Source: Magnetospira sp.
GTDB taxonomy: Bacteria > Pseudomonadota > Alphaproteobacteria > Rhodospirillales > Magnetospiraceae
Direction: 5' to 3'
DNA length: 6,782 nucleotides
Assembly (NCBI GenBank): GCA_028277325.1
Contig: JANQGL010000237.1
Coordinates: forward strand, 1 to 6,782
Shown here: positions 1 through 5,919 of the stretch, piece by piece
Numbering within the stretch: the first letter of the stretch is position 1
How the letters are laid out: every line of letters starts with the position of its first letter
Notes under the pieces: model-generated
Seen by the model: the letters and a program-made list of their open reading frames with translations, nothing else
Databases searched by the model: none
Told to the model about the DNA's origin: nothing
Position numbers and translations under genes: made by a program

Positions 1-142
1 TGATATCAACGACTTGGCACGTAGCTAGATCAAGGGTCTATCCTGGATAACACGTTGATGCGGTACGTTTTGCTCCATTTCTGACGCAGCAGGCCCTAGT
101 GGATCGGATCAAACGCTTGGTACCCAAGCGTTCGCAGTGGGA
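1..142. other. Short non-coding left flank
   Basis: No convincing gene is seen here. The stretch is less GC-rich than the neighbouring coding DNA. An open frame on the plus strand ends at a TAG at 26-28 and could be the last few codons of a gene outside the window, but nine codons are too few to support that. TGATATCA (1-8) and TATCCTGGATA (39-49) are perfect short palindromes of unknown meaning. The only structure with a plausible role is the inverted repeat at 112-132, listed separately. Confidence 0.5.
112..132 (-). terminator. Candidate terminator hairpin after the GGDEF/EAL gene
   Basis: AACGCTTGG, a 3-base loop (TAC) and CCAAGCGTT form a perfect 9-bp inverted repeat that begins 10 bases past the stop codon of the GGDEF/EAL gene on the minus strand. 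Read in that direction, the stem is followed by only a short T run (the end of GCGTTTGATC), so it is a weak intrinsic terminator at best. Its position at the end of a two-gene operon is the main support. It could instead be a binding site or a 3'-end-stabilising hairpin. Confidence 0.4.
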
Positions 143-2473
143 CTAATCGTTCACCGCGTCCGAGGCCAGCAGGCGGCCCTGGGCGCGGACCCAAACCTCG
201 AACTCGGCCGTCGGCAGGGGGTGCGCGAACAGGTACCCCTGAGCCAGGCCGCAGCGGCACGACCGCAGGAACTGCAACTGGCCATCCGTTTCCACGCCCT
301 CGGCCACCAGGTCCAGTTTCAGGGCGCGGGCCAGCGACGACACGGCGCGCACGATCACCGCGTCGCGCTCGCGGGTTTCCACGTCGCGGATGAAGGTGCG
401 GTCGATCTTGAGGGTGTCGAACGGCAGCCGTCGCAGGTAATCGAAGCTGGAATAGCCGGTCCCGAAATCGTCGATGGCGATCCGCAGGCCGACGCCGTGC
501 AGGCGTCCGATCAGGTTCAAAGATCGCTCGCTGTCCTGCAGCAGGACCGACTCGGTCATTTCCAGCTCCAGGCAGCCGGCCGGCACGTCGTGCATGTCCA
601 GGGTCTTGAGCAGGTGGTCGACGAACAGGTCGGAGGCGAACTGGCGGGCCGACACGTTGACCGACACCGGAAACGCGTCGAGACCCTGGCCCAGCCAGTC
701 ATGGGCCTGGGCGCAGGCGCGATCGATGGCCCAGTCGCCGATCCGCCCGATCAGGCCGGTTTCCTCGGCGACCGGAATGAAATTGTGCGGATACACAAGG
801 CCGCCGTCGCCGCGCCGCCAGCGCAACAGCGCCTCGGCGCCGGCGATGCATCCGGTCTCGATGCTCAGCCGCGGCTGATAGTGGAGTTCGAAATCGCCCC
901 TCAGCAGGGCGATCCGAAGGTCGTTCTCGATCGCCAGCCGCTTCTGGGTGGCGACGTTCATCGAGGAATCGAAGAAATAGGTGATGCCGCGCCCCGCGTC
1001 CTTGGCCGCGTACATGGCGGTGTCGGCGTTCTTCATCAGGGTCGCCACGTCGTCGCCGTCGCGCGGGAACAGGCTGACCCCGATCGATGGCGTGACATGG
1101 ACGGTCTGGCCGCCGACCAGGATCGGTTCGCGCAGGCGTTCGTGAATCTCCCCGGCCACCCGCGCCACCGAATCGTCGGTGCGCGGGCGTTCGAGCAACA
1201 CCACGAACTCATCGCCGCCGAGGCGCGCCACGGTGTCGGACTTGCGGACGATCGACGACAGGCGCCGCGCCACCTCGCACAGCAGGTCGTCGCCGGCGTC
1301 GTGTCCGAGGGTGTCGTTGATCGTCTTGAACCGGTCGAGGTCGAGGAACATCACCGCGAGGCGGGCATTGTCGCGCCGGTTGACGGCCAGCGAATGCTCC
1401 AGCCGGTCGAGCAGAAGCTGCCGGTTGGGCAGGTCGGTCAGGGCGTCGTGGAAGGCCAGATGCCGGATCCGCTCATCCTTGCGGCGCACCTCGGTGATGT
1501 CGTTGAACACGGCGACGTATCGGTGCGGCTGGCCGTCCGGGCCGTTGATGGCGTTGATGGTCTGCCATTCCAGGAAGATCTCCCCGTTCTTGCGGCGGTT
1601 CCAGATTTCGCCTTCCCAGGATCCGGTGTCGAGAAGGGATCGCCAGAGCTCCTGGTAGAAGGCCTCGTCGTGGTGGTCCGACTTGAGAATGCGCGGGTTG
1701 CGTCCCAGGACCTCTTCCGGCCGGTAGCCGGTGATTTCCGTGAACGCCGGGTTGACGGACAGGATGGTGCCGTCGAGGTCGGTGACCACGATGCCCTCGA
1801 TGGTGTTGTGGTAGACGCTGGCCGCCAGGCGGAGCTCCGCCTCCGCGGCCCGTCGCTGCAGGATTTCGGCCTTCAGATCGTCGTTGGCCGCCGCCAGCTT
1901 GGCCGCCGCCGCCTCCATCGCATCGGCCCGCCGCCGCTCGGCCGCCGCCCGCAGCGGATCGATGGCCAGTTTCTTGACGACCAGCCAAAGCCCCCCCATG
2001 GCGACCGCGATGAAGGCGGTGAACGCGACGATCAGGGCGGTCCGCATCGCGGCCGTGGCCTCGTCCACATGCATGCCGTCCATCTCGACCGTGAGGTCGA
2101 CGTGGTTGCCGGCCCCGAACCGGATGCGGCTGGAGTGGACGTGGTTTTCCGAGCCGGGCAGCGCATTGGGATTCTGGTGGTCCAGCAGGACCAGGCCGTT
2201 GCGGGCCACGGCGCGCAGTCTTGCCATGGACTCCCAGCGTTGCGCCGTGTCGCGCAGGAAGCTGATCGCCGCCGCGTAGTTGCCCTTGACCAGGTTTTCC
2301 TCCACCGCGTGGGCGAGGAGCGTCAGGTCCAGCGTGGTTTGCTCCGCCTGGATCGCGCGCATGGTTTCCGAAAGGGTCCGCTCCACCCACACCACCGCTC
2401 CGGCGGACAGCACCAGCAGGACGGTCAGCATCGCGGCGATCAGTCGGACGTGCTGGCGCAGGCGGCGGTTCAT
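143..2473 (-). CDS. Membrane-anchored PAS-GGDEF-EAL cyclic-di-GMP protein
   Basis: This 776-residue inner-membrane protein should make and/or break cyclic-di-GMP. Residues 11-31 form a first membrane segment, about 32-144 a periplasmic sensor region of no recognised family (possibly Cache-like), and 145-166 a second membrane segment. An Ala/Glu/Arg-rich, probably coiled linker (175-215), a PAS domain (about 216-330), a GGDEF domain (about 331-500) and an EAL domain (about 515-765) follow. The cyclase motif GGDEF (419-423) is intact and preceded at the canonical spacing by an RxxD inhibitory site (R410-D413). The phosphodiesterase motifs are also intact: E547-A-L, N606, ELEMTES ending at E641-S642, D668-D669-F, K689 and E725. 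Both activities are therefore possible; which dominates cannot be told. The ATG start is chosen because it overlaps the stop of the upstream binding-protein gene as ATGA and precedes the first membrane segment. There is no strong ribosome site of its own, suggesting translational coupling. The frame stays open further upstream, but that part is a shadow of the upstream gene. Confidence 0.93.
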   Translation of the reverse strand: MNRRLRQHVRLIAAMLTVLLVLSAGAVVWVERTLSETMRAIQAEQTTLDLTLLAHAVEENLVKGNYAAAISFLRDTAQRWESMARLRAVARNGLVLLDHQNPNALPGSENHVHSSRIRFGAGNHVDLTVEMDGMHVDEATAAMRTALIVAFTAFIAVAMGGLWLVVKKLAIDPLRAAAERRRADAMEAAAAKLAAANDDLKAEILQRRAAEAELRLAASVYHNTIEGIVVTDLDGTILSVNPAFTEITGYRPEEVLGRNPRILKSDHHDEAFYQELWRSLLDTGSWEGEIWNRRKNGEIFLEWQTINAINGPDGQPHRYVAVFNDITEVRRKDERIRHLAFHDALTDLPNRQLLLDRLEHSLAVNRRDNARLAVMFLDLDRFKTINDTLGHDAGDDLLCEVARRLSSIVRKSDTVARLGGDEFVVLLERPRTDDSVARVAGEIHERLREPILVGGQTVHVTPSIGVSLFPRDGDDVATLMKNADTAMYAAKDAGRGITYFFDSSMNVATQKRLAIENDLRIALLRGDFELHYQPRLSIETGCIAGAEALLRWRRGDGGLVYPHNFIPVAEETGLIGRIGDWAIDRACAQAHDWLGQGLDAFPVSVNVSARQFASDLFVDHLLKTLDMHDVPAGCLELEMTESVLLQDSERSLNLIGRLHGVGLRIAIDDFGTGYSSFDYLRRLPFDTLKIDRTFIRDVETRERDAVIVRAVSSLARALKLDLVAEGVETDGQLQFLRSCRCGLAQGYLFAHPLPTAEFEVWVRAQGRLLASDAVND

Positions 2474-3351
2474 TCGGGTGGTCCGTCCACCTGTTTCGAA
2501 AGGTCGGCCACCACGGCACGAAGGTCGTCGTAGTCGGAATCGCGGACCGCGACGAATCCGTTGAACGTCGGCCCGATCGCGCCGAGGACGTCGGGTCCGC
2601 GCGGGTCGGTGACGAGGGTGAGCAGGGCGCTGCGCAGACGCGCGATCGTGGCGTCCCCGAGGCGCGGGCTGGCGACGAGCACGTGGGTCGAGATGCGCGG
2701 CGTATAGGCGACGATCCGAAGCCCCCGCGACCGGTTCTCCTCGAACACCTCCTCGGCCGTCGCCCCGGCGTCGAGCTCGTCGAGCAGGACCCCGAGAACG
2801 ATGTTGTCGTGGGTCTGCATCGAGACCGCCTCGAAGGTCACGCCGGCTTTCCGAAGGGTGTATTTCGGGAGGATCGCGCTCAGCGTCGAGCGCGGATCGC
2901 CGAATCCGATGCGCCGGTCCCGCAGGTCCTCCAGGGCGGCGACGGGCGACGATTCGGCGGTGAATATGGCGCCGCGGAACGACGGCTCGCCGTTGAACGC
3001 GAAGCGGGCGAGCAGCGGGCGCCGCCCCACCGCCTCGACCAGCTGCACATAGGGCAGGGCGCCCAGGAACGCGATATCGATCTCGTCGTTGATCGTCGCA
3101 TCCATGTGCGCCGCGTAGTCGACCCCCACCACGATCCGGACGTCGCGGCCGGTCGCCTCCGACAGGTAGTCGGCCAGCGGGCCGTAGCGGGCGATCAGTT
3201 CGGAGGACGCCAGGTAAGGCAGGAAACCGAACGTGAGCGGCGCTCCGTCGGCCCGCGAGGCCACCGGGACGAGTGTCGAAGGCGCAACAACGACGACGGC
3301 AAGCAGGAGGCATCGAAGAAGGTGCGCAAACGATAGCATGGCAAAAGTCAC
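2470..3351 (-). CDS. PhnD-like periplasmic substrate-binding protein
   Basis: This 293-residue exported protein is of the phosphate/phosphite/phosphonate binding-protein type (PhnD-like, periplasmic-binding fold). A signal peptide spans about residues 1-35: a hydrophobic run LLLAVVVVAP and probable cleavage near ASRADG, with no lipobox Cys. Family landmarks follow in order: FGFLPYLAS at the mature N-terminus, IDIAFLGALPYV (91-102), GFGDPRSTLSAILPKYTLRKAG-type segment (149-170, the ligand-loop region), and QTHDNIVLGVL...LDAGAT (179-198). Length is normal for the family. The start is a GTG because GGAGGG lies 8 bases upstream of it; an in-frame ATG at 3339 would sit about 20 bases from that site and would remove four residues. 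The gene is not flanked by an ABC ATPase or permease but overlaps a GGDEF/EAL gene by four bases. A role as ligand receptor for that protein is therefore more likely than transport; this is inference. The ligand is unknown, and the family name does not prove phosphonate binding. Confidence 0.88.
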   Translation of the reverse strand: MTFAMLSFAHLLRCLLLAVVVVAPSTLVPVASRADGAPLTFGFLPYLASSELIARYGPLADYLSEATGRDVRIVVGVDYAAHMDATINDEIDIAFLGALPYVQLVEAVGRRPLLARFAFNGEPSFRGAIFTAESSPVAALEDLRDRRIGFGDPRSTLSAILPKYTLRKAGVTFEAVSMQTHDNIVLGVLLDELDAGATAEEVFEENRSRGLRIVAYTPRISTHVLVASPRLGDATIARLRSALLTLVTDPRGPDVLGAIGPTFNGFVAVRDSDYDDLRAVVADLSKQVDGPPE

Positions 3352-3359
3352 GGGCGATG

Positions 3360-3365
3360 CCCTCC
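3360..3365 (-). promoter_or_regulatory. Ribosome binding site that fixes a GTG start
   Basis: GGAGGG on the minus strand lies 8 bases before the GTG at 3351. It is the reason for preferring this GTG over the ATG at 3339, which would be about 20 bases away. Confidence 0.6.
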
Positions 3366-3378
3366 ACCGTTAGCTTAT

Positions 3379-3407
3379 ATTAAACAGAATAACGTGACTC
3401 ACTTCAA
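3379..3407 (-). promoter_or_regulatory. Candidate promoter of the PhnD-like / GGDEF-EAL operon
   Basis: On the minus strand, TTGAAG (3407-3402, four of six matches to the -35 consensus) and TTTAAT (3384-3379, five of six to the -10) are separated by exactly 17 bases. Transcription would start roughly 10-15 bases before the ribosome site. The spacer contains a perfect palindrome, GTGACTCAC (3394-3402), well placed for an operator. An alternative -10, TATAAT, is present at 3435-3430 but lacks a good -35. In AT-rich DNA such matches can arise by chance. Confidence 0.35.
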
Positions 3408-3430
3408 TTTGGAAAAAGCCCGGAAACTGA

Positions 3431-3443
3431 TTATACAGTATAA
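3431..3443. repeat. Perfect 13-bp palindrome TTATACAGTATAA
   Basis: Two 6-base arms surround one central base, about 80-90 bp before the start of the PhnD-like gene and inside the AT-rich island. It overlaps the alternative minus-strand TATAAT hexamer. It could be the binding site of a dimeric regulator; no specific regulator is identified. It resembles half of an enterobacterial LexA box but lacks the CTGT-N8-ACAG layout. Confidence 0.4.
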
Positions 3444-3576
3444 AAACGAAGAATTATTGAAATATAGTAACGCCACTCAATTTGGCCAAGTCGGCATGAC
3501 GGGGTCACGGCAGGGAGGAAACCCGCCGGAGCGCATGGGGTGTTTCGGGCCGGTTTCTTGTCCGCGACTGCGCGTG

Positions 3577-3999
3577 TCATTCGTCCGATCCGTCGTCTCT
3601 CGGCGCCGGTATCAGGTGCAGGTGACCATGGCGCACCCCGGGTTGCGCGATGAGGTGGTCCGCCAGCCGCCGCACCTCGCCGGCCGGACCTTCCAGAATG
3701 GTCGATTCCAGGCAGGACTCGGCATCCAGGTGCACGTGCAGGGTGGCTTTCGGGAGGTCGTGGTGGCTGTGCTGCGTTTCGACCAGACGCTTGGCCAGGG
3801 ACCGTTCGCGATGGTTGTAGACGTAGGTCACGCAGGCGGCGACCGGGGCGTCGTCGTTCCCCGACATCCGTTCGCCGGCCAAGCGGTCGCGCAGGATGTC
3901 GCGGACGGCCTCCGACCGGTTGGTATACCGCCGCCGGGCCATGTGGGCATCCAGATCGGACAGCAGCTCCGGGTCCAGGGTGATGGTGATGCGTTCCAT
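3577..3999 (-). CDS. nikR: Nickel-responsive transcriptional regulator NikR
   Basis: This 140-residue ribbon-helix-helix repressor binds DNA when loaded with nickel and usually shuts off nickel uptake. Residues 1-45 match the ribbon-helix-helix domain (MERITITLDPELLSDLDAHM with a basic RRRYTNRSEAVRD segment). Residues about 55-135 are the ACT-like metal-binding domain. The nickel ligands known from E. coli NikR (H76, H87, H89, C95) correspond to H77, H88, H90 and C96 here, in QHSHHDLPKATLHVH and the following ESCLE. The conserved C-terminal GVRHGHL segment is also present. Length is typical. The ATG at 3999 gives the normal family N-terminus, with AGGA upstream. The gene is divergent from hupE, and an inverted repeat resembling a NikR site lies between them, so autoregulation together with repression of hupE is likely. 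No clear terminator follows it; the next gene on the same strand starts 225 bases downstream. Confidence 0.95.
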   Translation of the reverse strand: MERITITLDPELLSDLDAHMARRRYTNRSEAVRDILRDRLAGERMSGNDDAPVAACVTYVYNHRERSLAKRLVETQHSHHDLPKATLHVHLDAESCLESTILEGPAGEVRRLADHLIAQPGVRHGHLHLIPAPRDDGSDE

Positions 4000-4046
4000 A
4001 TCGGGGATCCTGGGTCAGTCAATCCGTCTTGCCGCGCCGATCCGAA

Positions 4047-4073
4047 GTATGATATCCGTGAAATTCGTCATAT
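4047..4073. promoter_or_regulatory. nikR: Probable NikR operator between nikR and hupE
   Basis: GTATGA, 15 bases, then TCATAT form an inverted repeat with a perfect TATGA/TCATA core. The E. coli NikR operator is GTATGA-N16-TCATAC, so five or six bases of each half-site match, but the spacing is one base shorter. The dyad is centred about 60 bases from both start codons, close to the middle of the gap, and overlaps a possible -10 (TATGAT on plus, TATCAT on minus). That position would let one bound tetramer control both genes. Confidence 0.65.
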
Positions 4074-4116
4074 CCGCCGGTGCGGCCGGCGTGGCCAACA
4101 ATTCTCGGAGATTCCC

Positions 4117-4707
4117 ATGAAGATCACAGCTCTTTTCGTATTCGCCCCGGCGATCCTTTGGGGCGTCCCGGCCCTGGCCCATGGCGCCGCCGGCGCCGGC
4201 GGCGGTTTCGTGGCGGGTGCCGCGCATCCGATCGGCGGGTTGGACCATATCCTGGCGATGGTCGCGGTCGGGCTCCTGGCCGCGCAGATGGGGGGCCGCG
4301 CCCTGTGGTCGGTTCCGGCGGCGTTCGTCGGCGCCATGCTGGTCGGCGGCCTGCTCGCGCTGGGCGGTTCGGGGATGCCGATGGTCGAGCAGGGCATCGT
4401 TGGATCGGTGCTGATCCTCGGCCTGGTGATCGCGATCGGCCGCCGGCTTCCGGTCGGCGTCGCCATGGCGGGCGTCGCGGCGCTGGCCCTGTTCCACGGC
4501 CACGCGCACGGCACCGAGATGCCGCTGGCCGCGTCGGGTCTGGCCTACGGTCTCGGGTTCGCCCTGTCGACGACGCTGTTGCACGGGGTCGGCATCGCGC
4601 TCGGCCTCGGCGTCAACAAGGCGGTCGACGTGACGACGGCGCCGCTGGCCCTGCGCGCCTCGGGCATCGCCGTGCTGGTCGGCGGCCTGTTCCTTCTCGC
4701 CGCCTGA
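4117..4707 (+). CDS. hupE: HupE/UreJ family nickel (or cobalt) permease
   Basis: This 196-residue integral membrane protein belongs to the HupE/UreJ secondary transporters, which bring Ni2+ (sometimes Co2+) into the cell for hydrogenase or urease. The N-terminus is a signal-like hydrophobic segment ending PALAHG; cleavage there would expose H22 at the mature end. The family signature HPIGGLDHILAM lies at 37-48, and a second metal motif, FHGHAHGTE, at 126-134, with a further His at 156 (LLHG). About six hydrophobic segments separated by short loops fill the rest. The ATG start at 4117 follows GGAG by 6 bases and gives the usual signal-like start; the frame is open far upstream but antisense to nikR, so longer starts are rejected. 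The neighbouring divergent nikR and the dyad between them point to nickel as substrate. No hydrogenase or urease gene is visible in the window. Confidence 0.93.
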   Translation: MKITALFVFAPAILWGVPALAHGAAGAGGGFVAGAAHPIGGLDHILAMVAVGLLAAQMGGRALWSVPAAFVGAMLVGGLLALGGSGMPMVEQGIVGSVLILGLVIAIGRRLPVGVAMAGVAALALFHGHAHGTEMPLAASGLAYGLGFALSTTLLHGVGIALGLGVNKAVDVTTAPLALRASGIAVLVGGLFLLAA

Positions 4708-4732
4708 TCGCGCGCGCGGCTCCGCAACGCCG

Positions 4733-4764
4733 GCGGCGGGCCGCCCGGCCCGCCGCTTCCTTTC
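4733..4764 (+). terminator. Intrinsic terminator after hupE
   Basis: A very GC-rich inverted repeat (GCGGCGGGCCG and CGGCCCGCCGC around a 2-base centre, in practice about 10 bp with a 4-base loop) begins 25 bases past the hupE stop. A T-rich tail, TTCCTTTC, follows on the plus strand. It lies between two convergent genes. The T tract is interrupted, so efficiency is uncertain. Confidence 0.6.
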
Positions 4765-4787
4765 GAACCGAACACCGGGGTCCGGAG

Positions 4788-4807
4788 GCCTGCCTATCGG
4801 GGCAGGC
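4788..4807 (-). repeat. Small hairpin over the stop codon of the BMP gene
   Basis: GCCTGCC, six bases, GGCAGGC form a perfect 7-bp inverted repeat that includes the TAG stop (4796-4794) of the binding-protein gene. No T tract follows on the minus strand, so it is not a standard intrinsic terminator. It may protect the 3' end of the message or be incidental. Confidence 0.3.
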
Positions 4808-5873
4808 TCCCCTGAACCCCCTGGACGTAGTAGTTCATCTTGAGCAGATCGGCGTCGCTCAGGACCTCGCCGGCGCCGATCACCTGTTGGCCGGCCTGGT
4901 TGACGATCGGACCGGCGAACGGATGCACGCTGCCGTCCTCGATCCCCTTGCGCACGCGCTCGGCCAGCGCCGCCACGTCCTCGGGGATCGCCGGGTTGTA
5001 GGCGGTCAGGCGCACCATGCCGGTGTCGAGGCCGCCCCAGGTGTCGGTGGACTCCCAGCTGCCGTCCATCGCCGCGCCGACCCGCCGGACGTAGTAGGGC
5101 GCCCAGTCGTCGACGATCGCGGTGAGGTGCGCCTTGGGGCCGAACCGGACCATGTCGGAGGCCTGGCCGACCGCCCACACGCCGCGTTCCTCGGCCACCT
5201 GCACCGGGGCCGGGGAATCGGTGTGCTGCATGATCACGTCGGCCCCCTGGTCGATCAGGGTGCGCGCCGCGTCGGCCTCCTTGCCCGGGTCGAACCAGGA
5301 ATTCACCCAGACCACCTTGATGGTCACCTCCGGATTGACCTGGCGGGCCGCCAGCAGGGTGGCGTTGATGCCGCGCACCACCTCGGGAATCGGGATCGAT
5401 CCCACGTAGCCGATGATGTTGCTCTCGGTCATCCGGCCGACGATGTGGCCGACCACGTAGCGGCCCTCGTAGAACCGCGACGAGTAGGTGGCCAGGTTGT
5501 CGGCCCGCTTGAAGCCGGTGGCGTGCTCGAACGTCACGCCGGGGAACCGCCGCGCCACCTTGAGGGTCGGGTTCATGAACCCGAACGAGGTGGTGAACAC
5601 CATGTCGTGGCCCGACGCGGCGAGCTGGTTGATGACCCGTTCGGCGTCCGGTCCCTCGGCGACGTCTTCCACGAAGGTGGTCGCCACCCTGTCGCCGTAG
5701 GCCGCCTCGACGGCCTGCCGGCCCTGGTCGTGCTGATAGCTCCAGCCGTGGTCGCCGACCGGCCCCACGTAGACGAATCCCACCTTGAACGGGTCCTCGG
5801 CGCGCGTCCCGGCGCCCGCCAGCACTCCGGCGGCGACCAATGCCGCCGTCAACAGGGTTCGCAGTCTGCTCAT
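4794..5873 (-). CDS. BMP/PnrA-family ABC importer substrate-binding protein
   Basis: This 359-residue periplasmic binding protein is of the basic-membrane-protein (BMP/PnrA) family, whose studied members bind nucleosides or purines. Residues 1-25 form a signal peptide (hydrophobic TLLTAALVAAGVLAG, probable cleavage after GTRA). There is no lipobox Cys, so it should be soluble rather than a lipoprotein, unlike spirochaete BmpA/PnrA. Family segments follow: KVGFVYVGPVGDHGWSYQHD (30-49), FTTSFGFMNP (93-102), NIIGYVGSIPIPEVVRGIN (152-170), VWVNSWFDPGKEADAA (188-203), and DVIMQHTDSPAP (212-223). The ATG at 5873 is preceded by AAGGAGG at 8 bases. The gene is last in a minus-strand operon, 46 bases after the permease gene. 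Purine or nucleoside import is the family-based expectation; the actual ligand cannot be read from the sequence. Confidence 0.93.
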   Translation of the reverse strand: MSRLRTLLTAALVAAGVLAGAGTRAEDPFKVGFVYVGPVGDHGWSYQHDQGRQAVEAAYGDRVATTFVEDVAEGPDAERVINQLAASGHDMVFTTSFGFMNPTLKVARRFPGVTFEHATGFKRADNLATYSSRFYEGRYVVGHIVGRMTESNIIGYVGSIPIPEVVRGINATLLAARQVNPEVTIKVVWVNSWFDPGKEADAARTLIDQGADVIMQHTDSPAPVQVAEERGVWAVGQASDMVRFGPKAHLTAIVDDWAPYYVRRVGAAMDGSWESTDTWGGLDTGMVRLTAYNPAIPEDVAALAERVRKGIEDGSVHPFAGPIVNQAGQQVIGAGEVLSDADLLKMNYYVQGVQGSLPR

Positions 5874-5919
5874 CGGATTGTCCTCCTTCGCTGCAGGGCG
5901 CGCCGAGGCCGACCGGCCG

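Larger units (their letters stand above)
3371..3480. other. AT-rich intergenic island upstream of the PhnD-like gene
   Basis: A hand count gives 34 G or C in these 110 bases (about 31%), against strongly GC-rich coding DNA on both sides. It contains the candidate promoter, the GTGACTCAC palindrome and the TTATACAGTATAA palindrome. The rest of the 3352-3576 gap, towards nikR, is GC-rich again and shows no gene, riboswitch or clear terminator. Confidence 0.7.

Noticed and set aside
2..28. C-terminal tail of a plus-strand gene
   Set aside because: Only nine codons are visible before the stop, with no recognisable content.
137..2533. A 798-residue plus-strand open frame
   Set aside because: It is exactly antisense to the GGDEF/EAL gene, shows no domain, and is what high GC third positions leave open by chance.
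143..3367. One 1074-residue minus-strand reading frame covering both the binding-protein and GGDEF/EAL regions
   Set aside because: Its first 298 residues are low-complexity Arg/Ala/Gly-rich text in the wrong frame of the PhnD-like gene. The real protein begins at 2473, where a membrane segment starts and the ATGA overlap occurs.
3431..3443. LexA box
   Set aside because: It has only part of CTGT-N8-ACAG and does not match the GAAC-N7-GAAC form usual in alphaproteobacteria.
3394..4116. An N-terminal extension of HupE starting in the AT-rich island
   Set aside because: It runs antisense through nikR, has no ribosome site at its GTG, and family proteins begin at the signal-like segment at 4117.
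4000..4116. Cobalamin or nickel/cobalt riboswitch ahead of hupE
   Set aside because: The leader is too short, and no conserved riboswitch boxes were recognised. The inverted repeat explains regulation better.
4015..5178. Long minus-strand frame antisense to hupE and running into the BMP gene
   Set aside because: It is Arg/Gly/Asp/Gln-rich, has no recognisable domain, and overlaps two well-supported genes.
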